From Pocillopora verrucosa (lineage: Eukaryota > Cnidaria > Anthozoa > Scleractinia > Pocilloporidae), in assembly GCF_036669915.1 (NCBI RefSeq), contig NC_089321.1:8480449-8544448 (forward strand): 64,000 nucleotides of DNA, given 5' to 3'. Below, piece by piece: positions 48,801 to 64,000 of this stretch (the stretch's first letter is position 1; each line of letters opens with the position of its first letter). The position numbers and the translations under genes were made by a program. Below the pieces are notes generated by a model. The model was not told the DNA's origin. It was given only the letters and a program-made list of their open reading frames with translations, and did not search any database.

Positions 48801-51800
48801 GAAACTTCTTGGTTACATTCGTTAAATCTTTAAACCAGAGTAGCATCAAACCATGTCTGATTGTCCACCTGGTTGCCTTGTGAACTTTAATATATGTGTT
48901 TGTACTGTTTGGTATTTCAGAGTTTTTTATTAAGATGTGGGGCTCATCCCCAACTTTCCCAGGACCTCTCATTTATTTCATTTTTCAATCAGGTAAGTTG
49001 ATTTTAATCATAATACAGAGAAGAATAGCATCTTACCATAAATGTACTAAATAAGTATTGTCAGTTGCAATACACAAAAACATGTTTGAGTATATTTGAA
49101 CCAAGAAAGCATTTGAGTTTTAGTTAAAAAAAAAAAAATTGAAAAATTCCATTTATACGTGAAAACAATATGATCCTTAGTGTTAGTGTTTATTTTATAG
49201 GAAGAGGGATGGAAAGAAGCTCTGCTGGCAACAAATTTTCAGAGCAAGGTATGGACAGTAGTAGCAGGGAGTGATGTTTTGACAAGTGGAAGTCATCATC
49301 AGAGTCAAGTGGAGATATGTTTGTCAGTCAAGTGTTTTTTAGTGTAATTTGTGAAAACTGATTGGTCAGGTTTGCTGTGATTTTTTTTTTTACAGGTTGA
49401 CTCAAGACTAAAGAGTTGGAGTGCTTCTCCTAAAGAACCAGACAGGTCAGATATCTTCTACTGATTACTAACTTTGATTGTTACTTTACCAGCCAGGGAT
49501 GGTTTCTTTTGTATTTAAGATCACTGAAAATAGATTTTAAATTACTAAATATAAACCTGCACCCCCCCCCCTCCCCCAAAAAAAAAAAAAAAGAAGGAAA
49601 ATTCCATAGTTAATGAATGGCTTATTGCATAATTTTCAAATAATTTAACCATTGATTTATAGTAATAGTATTATTAAAGTATTTTTTTGTTGTTTTCTCT
49701 TTTTTTATTAGGAGATTTGAAGACATGAAACACTATGCTGAAAATCTAGGAAGTAATGTTGGGGCTATGATAAAAGTCAGACAGGTAGTTAATTTTTTTT
49801 GTTTTTTAATAATAATAATTTTTTTAGAACCTTTGAAGCTTGGTGTTGTCTCAGACACCTGTCCTATACAATCCCTTATGTCAATACAGTTGTTCAGTAA
49901 TGAGTACTTTTTAATAATTGCATGTTTCTTTTTTATTACATTATGTATTTTTAGCGTATTTCAGATACAATATTTTCCATCCACAAACAACATGCCACCT
50001 ATGGAAAGACTTTTAGGTGAGTAACTTTGCTCTTGTGGTTCATAAATACCTACAACCTTCATTACAATTTTGTCCAAACGTCTCTTCTTTCCTGCTTGTA
50101 AATTTTGATGATAGTGACACAAGTGGACCACATACAATCAAACAAACAAAATGAAAAAAAGAAAAGAAAGACTTAACATTACAGGGGAATGGATTGTTTC
50201 AACAAAACTTGGTTAAGGTTGTCAGCCTTTTCAACCTATATGTAGAAGAATCTTTGTCTGAGTAACTAATGAGTGATTTTTTCTTCCTATCATCAACAGT
50301 GAGTGGAGTTCATTGGAGAAAGAGATGGGTGATGATCTACAAAAATCTGGCCATTACATGGACAGGTCAGCAGCTGGTTTTGATTACACCATTACTTTGA
50401 TTGAAGAAATATTTTATTTGTTCTTGGCACAAGGGTGTTGATCAAGTTGCCTCTTTCAAATAGTTAAAATTTAGTGAATAGGCATAAAATTTGTAATAAT
50501 TCATATGTAAAATACCAACAGATTTTCAGCATCTGTTGATGAAGCACTTAATGAAGATGAAATGGCATTCGCAGAACCACTCAAGGAATATCTACACTTC
50601 TCTGATGTGTTAAAGTAAGTATACCTCTTTTTCATTGACTGGAATTTTTTATGCCATGTATTGCATGGCAGCCTTATGTTATCATCAGTGATGGTTATAA
50701 TTTTTTAATAAACTCAACCTGATATTTCTACCTAGTAAACTTTTGGTTTTACTGGTAAACTTAGTAATAAGCTTGAATTTGTGCTACTTAATATGTGAAG
50801 CACACAGTGGTCATTGAACATGTTACATGCATCACATCACATTTTGGTTTCCTATTGAACTGTCTCTCTTCTGTGTTTCAGAGGTGTAGCAAGTCGGCAG
50901 CTTCTTCGTCAGTATGACATGGAAAAGGCGGAAGAGACTTTGAATAATAAGAAAACGCAGAGAGATGATTTAAATGCTCAAAAGGTAACTTGAGCAATAG
51001 GTTAAGTTGTACATCATGAAAGTACAATTGCTTGGAAATTCCAGCCAGTTGTAGCATGTTAGTAGGCCCACATTATAAGTACTAGAGGTTTGGGATCGAG
51101 CACCAGACCACTCACAGACCTTTCACCTGCTTGAATTGCTCAAGGTCATCTACCAGCTTGTGTATGCAAAGAAATGCTTATGCCTGAGGGCTTCTAATGA
51201 TGTTTTTGAGTCTGATGGATCCCTACTTCCTTAAAACCATTTTCAACTGAAAAATTATGAATACTATCATGCAAACACTGCTGATTTCTGTAAAAATTTC
51301 AAGTGTGTCAATTTAAATTTGTGAGTGTTGAATGTTACACCTCTCTGTTGAGTACAAAATTGAGAACAATCCATTTTTTTGGATATCTTTTTTATGTAGT
51401 CATTAAAATCATATTTATTTTGTTTGTAATGATTAATGATCGCCATATTTGTAGGAAGCCTTACAAAGTGGACAGACCCCACCCAAGTCAGGAGGATTTT
51501 CATTCAAGGGATTGTCATCCATGATTTTTGGTGCTGAGACTCCAGAAGTGTTAGAGACCAAGATAAACAATTTGGATGAACAAATAAATGATGCTGAGGA
51601 AAATGTGAAAACCACAAAGGAGGAAGTTAGGTTGTTTTATTTATGTTTGCATAGATTTACTTTTAATCACTCATCCACACATACTAATCTCATTGAATTT
51701 TTGGGTTTAAATATTCCTTTAAAGAGAGAGTTGCTTTTGAGGTTTCCTCCCCAGTTAAGTAATATAACTTACTGATTAATGGTAATTGATTCATATTTAT

Positions 51801-52600
51801 TACAATGATGCTGATGGTCTTGTTGCTATGCTGTTAAATATGACCCACTAGAGTCACTACCCAACCCCCCTTCTCCCTTCCTCTCCTTACTTTCCAGGGT
51901 TTGCTCATGCTACAGTTTACTTCCCACAAACATTTGACAAAACCATAATTTCATCTGTTTCCTGTTTTCCTGTTTTTTTTTTTTTAATTCTCATCTGATA
52001 TTTCTCAGAATATTCAACGAGGAAGCACTAAAAGACTATGAACGCTTCAAAAAACAAGAAGTAAGAGATTTGAAGGAAGTGTTAGCAGCACATATCAAGA
52101 CTCAAATAATGATATGCAAATTGGTATGTGCCTGATTTACATAGAATTTTTACAGATTGCATGTACTTTTCATCCAAGATAGACCTGCATTTCAATGTAA
52201 TAATAAAATACCAAAATCTGGGAGATATTTTTTCAGACCTTAAATGTGAATTCAAAATTTTAAAAAGCACTTTTTACAACTTGGTACTCCTTTACTCATC
52301 TAAGTGTCATTGCTTCTTCTATGTACTGCGGTAGAACTGTGTGTTTCCTAGGCATCATTGTTAAAATGTGAAAAGGTGAAACTTGTGCAGAAAGGGCATT
52401 GAAATGACCTCGAATTTTCTTCCTAAAATCTGTAAAATGTGGCAGTTTACCAGTATTTAGTTGCTAACTGATGTTAACTTCAAATGATGATAATGTACAA
52501 TGTGAGATGTGGAATTCCACATTTTATTGTCAATGTTTTATTTATTTCGTAGGGGATATCTACATGGCAAGATATGAAAGAGACAGCAAAGACTTTGTAA
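45870..52600 (+). CDS. SNX4: Sorting nexin 4 (PX-BAR), 15 exons
   Basis: SNX4 binds phosphatidylinositol 3-phosphate on early endosomes and drives recycling tubules and autophagy-related retrieval. Exons: 45870-46018, 47091-47202, 47555-47584, 47686-47763, 48921-48992, 49201-49248, 49396-49445, 49712-49784, 49955-50016, 50300-50365, 50522-50614, 50882-50984, 51455-51630, 52009-52123, 52553-52600. Frames join throughout, giving 424 aa against 450 in human, the difference being mostly a shorter N-terminus. The PX domain (about 15-150) has WRRYSEFELLRNYL (68-81) and VPPLPEKR (90-97). The BAR part includes FEDMKHYAENLGSN, WSSLEKEMGDDLQKSGHYMD, LKEYLHFSDVLKGVASRQLL and GLSSMIFGAETPE. It ends with GISTWQDMKETAKTL. 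Introns 1 and 4 hold mobile-element remnants. Confidence 0.96.
46441..46964. mobile_element. Harbinger-type MITE in SNX4 intron 1
   Basis: TTA flanks both ends (46438-46440 and 46965-46967). The ends are imperfect inverted repeats. The left starts AGCCCTGTTCAAACGGTC and then ATGATAGATGATG. The right, reverse-complemented, starts GGGCCCATTTAAACAGTC and then ATGATAGTTGATGG. A three-base TTA duplication with GGGCC-type ends fits PIF/Harbinger. At 524 bp and non-coding it would be non-autonomous. Confidence 0.65.
47998..48850 (-). mobile_element. Penelope-like retroelement remnant with inverted terminal segments
   Basis: On the minus strand 48488-48655 reads as a C-terminal fragment in which CILDHASTTFQLKIKEAIHI is followed by a short WEKPTLN segment and then a stop. 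This pattern resembles the GIY-YIG tail of Penelope-like elements. About 58 bp at 48000-48058 recur inverted at 48793-48850. A second segment, TGTCTAGTGCCTTCATCAGG (48075-48094), recurs inverted at about 48299-48325. Long terminal segments in either orientation are typical of this group. The element is 5'-truncated and dead, in SNX4 intron 4. Confidence 0.6.
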
Positions 52601-53826
52601 CAATGAATCATCAGTAGTTGATAAAATGGAATTTTAAGAAGAATACAAAACTGACTAGAAATGTATTTTTTGCAAGATATGAATGAATCATCTTTTGGTA
52701 GTGCATTGTAAAATGAAGGAAGATCTCACCACATTGGCTATTACTAGAGTAGGAGAAAATTTCCTTCAAGTTTGTCTAAAAAAAAAGTGTGGACTGGTAA
52801 TTTTTCAACATCAATCAAACACATAGCACCACACGAACTAATGATAATGAGAGGGGGAGGGGGAGGGGGAGGGGGAAAATATCTCTATTATAATATTTGT
52901 TATTCGCTAGATACACTTGGCTTTTTGTGTGTTGTACTCCAGTGAAGCCTACTCAGGGGTAACATTACTTAATTGCAAAATCATACTTGAGTTCTTTCAA
53001 TCATAACTGGTGATCATAATTACAGTTGATCATTTGTAAATAAGTTCAAAAAGAAAATATGTAGAATAGAAACACATCTAAAGCTCCAATTTCTTTCTTT
53101 TCTCTGATTTTTGAACAAAGGACAGTGTGGATTACCAAGTTGGACCCAAATTATTCTATTATAATCCTCAAATGAAAAACCAACTTATTCAGATTAAGTA
53201 TGGCATCTAATGGATGGCAGTGGTTAATGGCAATCCATTTGCTGCAGTTAGTCAAGGGCCAAGTTGACACAAGTATCGATGGTATTTGAGGAAACAAAGA
53301 TCTCTAGGCTTGCATAGTTTCAAGGAGAGGATCAATCTCATACGGCTTGTTGATATGGCCATCTCTCTCACTATTCCAAACATACCCTTTTTTTACAGTG
53401 GGTAGAATAAAAAGGCAAGCTGTGTTCACAGCCAGAACTCCAATACTGTGGAACACTGTTTATGACTAATGGGCATCTGTAATACTTATTTGTGTGCCTT
53501 TACAATTTGTTCTGTTGAGTTTTGTGACAGTCAAATGAACTAAGTACAGTAAAACTTTTCATGAGATCCTCAACTGAGTGGTCATATGGTCTCATTTCAG
53601 TTCCACTCTTTATCTTCCAATAATTATCACCAGGAACAGAAAGAGAGACTAAAGACTTCACAGCATATTGACTGAATTAGTGGGGTTTAAATAATAAAAA
53701 TTTTCAGCTCCTCATCAGGACAAAATGTTTTAGGAAAAGCAAGGTAGCTATGTGGCAAGGTTGTGCATCATACAGAAACAAACTAAGATATAAAATGCAA
53801 CACAAGAGTGAATTCTATACGATGGT
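52601..53826. other. SNX4 3' UTR and convergent spacer to RPS13
   Basis: No coding exon is recognised. A GGGGGA simple repeat lies at 52850-52876. Possible SNX4 polyadenylation signals (AATAAA) occur at 53406-53411 and near 53692. SNX4 and RPS13 converge here. Confidence 0.5.
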
Positions 53827-53832
53827 TTTATT
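53827..53832 (-). terminator. Polyadenylation signal of RPS13
   Basis: AATAAA on the minus strand, 20 bp after the stop codon. A very short 3' UTR is usual for ribosomal protein genes. Confidence 0.7.
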
Positions 53833-53852
53833 TTGTTGTTTACAAATTTAGC

Positions 53853-56717
<2,865 letters not shown>

Positions 56718-56755
56718 TCTGGGAGTTTTCTTGTAGCACTTACGGAGCTACACTA

Positions 56756-56784
56756 GAATCCAAGATGGCCGCAGAAAAAGAGGG
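56756..56784 (-). promoter_or_regulatory. Candidate 5' TOP start and YY1-type motif of RPS13
   Basis: The minus strand reads CCCTCTTTTTCTGCGGCC followed by ATCTTGG, starting about 65 bp upstream of the ATG. A C followed by a pyrimidine run is the 5' TOP signature of ribosomal protein mRNAs. CAAGATGGCCG on the opposite strand resembles the YY1 element seen at the amphiphysin/SNX4 promoter. Confidence 0.5.
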
Positions 56785-57300
56785 CTAACTCACGTGTCGG
56801 AAAAGCTTAATTTCCCAGGATTCCAATAAGGGGCATACTAGTTCCCAGCTTCCCTCCCAACAGTGCGATATCGACCCAAAGCCGCACAAAGTTGACTCAG
56901 TTTTTTGTTTTCGATTTTACCCTAACATTTGAAAAATACATCCGGTTGATAGGACGGAGATTTTCTTTTTCATGTGCAAAAAAAAATTCCCAAAAAAGTC
57001 ATTGGATGGTCATATCAAGCATCTGACTGAAATTATTTTGCCACTGCTCCATGTCACCTGAGCAGTGTTTAGCAATCATTCAGTACCTTTCGCATGTTTT
57101 TATCGCTTGCCTCCAATTAAGCAGTATCTTTTTACTATTTTATTTGAAAAAAAGCTCAAAAGTTATGACTACCTTCTTGTTCATATTCCAAGAAGCATGT
57201 GTTTATGTATCATTTATTTCATTTCAGCAAAGATGAGGATGAACACAGAACAGCTGGAGTAAAAAATGATACAGAAGAGAAATGAAATACAAAAATAACC

Positions 57301-57306
57301 TTTATT
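57301..57306 (-). terminator. Candidate polyadenylation signal of the exonuclease gene
   Basis: AATAAA on the minus strand, about 210 bp after the stop codon at 57515. The rest of 56785-57514 shows no gene. Confidence 0.5.
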
Positions 57307-57514
57307 TCATATTTTGATTCACACCAGAATTTAAATGAAGGTCTCCTTCTGAGAAGAATAACATGCCACAATCTTTCCCCATTCCATCTAATGCAACAAG
57401 ATACAAGTTTTCTGCAAATAAATGATTCTAGATAAGAAAATTCAACTAATAACAATCTAAGAAAACAAAACACAAGCTCAATAACATGTTCCAGAGATCA
57501 ACTCAGAACTACTT

Positions 57515-59470
57515 TCAGTTTATATTTTTGCACCTCTGAATATGTTTAATGCTTTGTGAGTTTTGAAGTAACCTGTTACAAAATGGACATTGCACATGCC
57601 CTACTTCTCTAACATGCCTCTTGAGTACTTCTTCATTCTTGCACTTCTTTCCACAGCCCTGGCACCAAACTGTGACATCATCATCAGTTTGACCTTCTTG
57701 CACCAAAGCCCTACCAAAAGGACACTTCTTCTTGTGCTTCTTGGAAATTTCTGACAAAAAAATCTGTCCACATTTGCACTGAGGATGAATTGTGCTGTGT
57801 TTATTCAGGCTATCTTGACCTTTAACCTTTTTGCCGCACACTTGACACTGGAGAGTCTCTACATGCTTCTCCTCATCATCCTCCTCCATAAACACTTGTT
57901 CTTGGCCCTTTACCATTTTCATGTGCAGGTAAATTTTCAATCCAATCCATGCATCTAATGCAGCATAGTGAATTTGTTTAAGTCTCAAGGGGCATCTCTC
58001 CCAATTGCTCATGGACACAGACTTTGGTTTTTCCAGGTCAATTCCAAGGAAATGTTTGGCAAGAGCTTTAAGCCCTAGCTTCTGTGAAACAGGTATACCA
58101 ATTGACTTGGCCATTTTCTGTGTATCCATAAGCCCCTTGCAACTAAGTCCTGTGTCACGATTTAGCTTTGTTACATCTTGTAAAATTCCACTTCCAACTT
58201 TTAAGATCAACTTGTTACTCAAAACATTCCTCAACAACACTGGTTTTGACTCCATATGGCAAAGGTGCAAAACCAAACATGACCCTTCAACACTCAGCTG
58301 CAACACTGCAGTCTTGTTTCCTACTCCTCCGTCCTTCTTCCTTTTCAGTTGGGGCTTCCACTCAATGTCTAAACCAACTGCTTGTGCAGAACAATCAATA
58401 ACATTATTCTTTAACCAAGCCTCTGCTTCAACTGGGTCTTTGGTGTATTGCACTTCAACACCTTCGGCTGGATAAGGTAGAGTATGGATAAGAGTCTTCC
58501 CTCCTCCAGGATTATGCTTATTTCTCCTCATATCTGGCTTTGAGATGTTTTTTATTTTTCTCCTGCCATTTGCTATGTCACTAGTCTTGTTTAACATAGA
58601 ACCATGTTCAACTTCTTCATTACTGTCCATCATGGTACCATGCTTGACTTCATCACCAGTATTTTGAGGCAAATTACAGGTCAATGTTTCCTCGGACCCT
58701 TGAGTAACAGGGTTGCTTAATTCAGAACTTGTTGTGCATGTCTCAACACTTTTGTCTGAAATGCTACTTTGTTTCTTGCCATTCCCTGATGTCTGACTGC
58801 ATACGGAATCTACTACGTTTCTCTTAAAATTTGGATTTGAAGCAACAGCCCTTCGAATGTTAGAAATCAATTTTTCGACCGTCAGATGACTACCTTGACC
58901 AGAACTTGTAGCTGAGTACTTGGAATGACGGCTTTCACGGAACCCCAAAGGATGTTCGAATTTAACTTTGCGCATCTGGTGATTCTCATACCCATCAGCC
59001 AGTCGATCGGAACGTGATTGTCCAGCTTCAGGTTCCAGGATGTTTCTCTCTGCTCTCCTTTCAATCCAAAACTTTCCCTTTTGAGCATAATCCTGAGCAC
59101 GGTCATTACAAGTTGTCCATGATAACGCTGAATAACTATATTGTTCTCTTACAGTTGGATTACCTGGCTCCTGTTTGATCACAAACTGTGACGACACCTC
59201 ATAAGCTCCACTATAAGATGTTCCATCATAAGATTCTGATGCTTTACTCTTGAGAATGCGATCGTTAATACTTTCAGCTTTGCGACGCAGAAGGTAATCC
59301 CAGCCTGGCAGTTGACTATTACCGCCATTATCTGGTGCAGAAGTTGGATGCAGTGATGATGAAAAGTTTTTATCTTCAAACACTCTTTCTTGCTTGACAG
59401 CGCTTGATTCTGTCCAATGTTTGTAGGGATGTTGCCTGTATCGCGTTCGATTGCGATAAGGGCGGCTCAT
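57515..59470 (-). CDS. Intronless DEDDy 3'-5' exonuclease with C-terminal zinc fingers
   Basis: This is a single 651-codon frame with no introns, unlike all neighbours. Residues about 340-520 form a 3'-5' exonuclease domain of the WRN/EXD2 type. The full DEDDy set is visible: D368 and E370 in LDIEW, D432 in GILQDVTKL, Y502 and D506 in YAALDAW. This predicts an active nuclease on DNA or RNA. The C-terminus (541-647) has four zinc-binding modules in the order C2H2 (C542, C545, H558, H562), CxC-HC (C565, C567, H579, C583), C2H2 (C603, C606, H619, H625) and C2HC (C628, C631, H643, C647). The N-terminal 330 residues look disordered and basic/Ser-rich. They hold three SUMO-consensus sites, VKQE (25-28), IKQE (98-101) and VKFE (169-172). 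The name and ortholog are not recognised. Nuclear function is inferred. It shares a 178-bp promoter with PSMA2. Confidence 0.9.
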   Translation of the reverse strand: MSRPYRNRTRYRQHPYKHWTESSAVKQERVFEDKNFSSSLHPTSAPDNGGNSQLPGWDYLLRRKAESINDRILKSKASESYDGTSYSGAYEVSSQFVIKQEPGNPTVREQYSYSALSWTTCNDRAQDYAQKGKFWIERRAERNILEPEAGQSRSDRLADGYENHQMRKVKFEHPLGFRESRHSKYSATSSGQGSHLTVEKLISNIRRAVASNPNFKRNVVDSVCSQTSGNGKKQSSISDKSVETCTTSSELSNPVTQGSEETLTCNLPQNTGDEVKHGTMMDSNEEVEHGSMLNKTSDIANGRRKIKNISKPDMRRNKHNPGGGKTLIHTLPYPAEGVEVQYTKDPVEAEAWLKNNVIDCSAQAVGLDIEWKPQLKRKKDGGVGNKTAVLQLSVEGSCLVLHLCHMESKPVLLRNVLSNKLILKVGSGILQDVTKLNRDTGLSCKGLMDTQKMAKSIGIPVSQKLGLKALAKHFLGIDLEKPKSVSMSNWERCPLRLKQIHYAALDAWIGLKIYLHMKMVKGQEQVFMEEDDEEKHVETLQCQVCGKKVKGQDSLNKHSTIHPQCKCGQIFLSEISKKHKKKCPFGRALVQEGQTDDDVTVWCQGCGKKCKNEEVLKRHVREVGHVQCPFCNRLLQNSQSIKHIQRCKNIN

Positions 59471-59648
59471 ATCCGTGCAATTAGTAAACTTCTCTCAAAT
59501 CGACGTGGGCAACATCAAAACTCATGGAAAACACGAAATCAATGAACATTGGCAACCAAGCCTACGCAATACGACCGAGTGGCACCCTGGATACCAAGCA
59601 CTGCTGAGTCAGAGTGTCGCGGTGCATTAGTGTTAACCCTGATCCAAA
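59471..59648. promoter_or_regulatory. Bidirectional promoter of the exonuclease gene and PSMA2, with an ARE-type site
   Basis: 178 bp lie between the two start codons. TGCTGAGTCA at 59602-59611 (TGACTCAGCA on the minus strand) is a full antioxidant-response/NF-E2-type core, 37 bp before the PSMA2 ATG. No TATA box is seen. In animals, cap'n'collar factors (NFE2L1/TCF11) raise proteasome gene expression through such sites. Confidence 0.6.
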
Positions 59649-63783
<4,135 letters not shown>

Positions 63784-64000
63784 TAAGTTCTATATACTGT
63801 GATTATCCTTTAGATATGCCTTGATTAATCAAATCCAAATTTCACAGTCTGTCATGTCACTTGTTGCTTTGTTTGTTTGTTTGTTGAATAATACAAATGG
63901 AAGATGGTTATATATTCAAATCACCAAAACTAAAGTCTTGAGATTATAACTGGAGAGAATTGATGTTAACTCTTTCAGTAACTGGCACAATAGTATAGAT

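Noticed and set aside
57515-58475. Plus-strand open frames of 156 and 77 codons inside the exonuclease gene
   Set aside because: They are antisense shadows of the intact 651-codon gene, whose domains are unmistakable.

Overview
The window is eukaryotic DNA, AT-rich, with short exons, canonical GT-AG introns and dispersed retro- and DNA-element remnants. A Hox-class homeobox gene with metazoan housekeeping genes, and repeat types that I associate with anthozoan genomes, point to a cnidarian, most likely a coral or sea anemone. I could not run a search to confirm the species. Exon boundaries below were derived by hand. In every multi-exon gene the phases close without a stop codon.

Layout. (1) 1-6.2 kb: a two-exon Hox-class gene on the plus strand, with a TATA/GC-box promoter candidate and a divergent hexapeptide just before the intron. 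(2) 6.2-19.5 kb: about 13 kb without a recognisable gene. It holds homeodomain-type motif clusters, tRNA-derived SINE copies and an eight-copy 28-bp minisatellite that carries TGAGTCAGC in nearly every unit and ends at a TATA-like box. (3) 19.5-22.9 kb: thiamine pyrophosphokinase (TPK1) on the minus strand, eight coding exons. (4) 23.2-24.1 kb: a decayed Rho-family GTPase copy, followed at 25.8-32.3 kb by an intact RhoBTB gene (plus strand, five exons).

(5) 36.1-45.8 kb: amphiphysin/BIN (BAR plus SH3, minus strand, 16 coding exons, one with a GC donor), head-to-head with sorting nexin 4 (PX-BAR, plus strand, 15 exons, 45.9-52.6 kb). Only 62 bp separate the two start codons. (6) 53.8-56.7 kb: ribosomal protein S13 (minus strand, seven exons). 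(7) 57.5-59.5 kb: an intronless gene for a DEDDy 3'-5' exonuclease fused to four zinc-finger-like modules (minus strand), head-to-head with proteasome subunit alpha 2 (PSMA2, plus strand, seven exons in the window, 3' end beyond it). A TGCTGAGTCA antioxidant-response-type element sits in that shared promoter.

Functionally these are mostly unrelated housekeeping genes. The amphiphysin/SNX4 pair is the exception: both products bind and curve membranes in endocytic trafficking and appear to share one promoter. The most interesting points are the two compact divergent promoters, the exonuclease/zinc-finger architecture with SUMO-type motifs, the AP-1/ARE-like minisatellite, the GC-AG intron, and a Penelope-like element remnant with a hammerhead-like motif. 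I did not find a clear novel multi-gene system.
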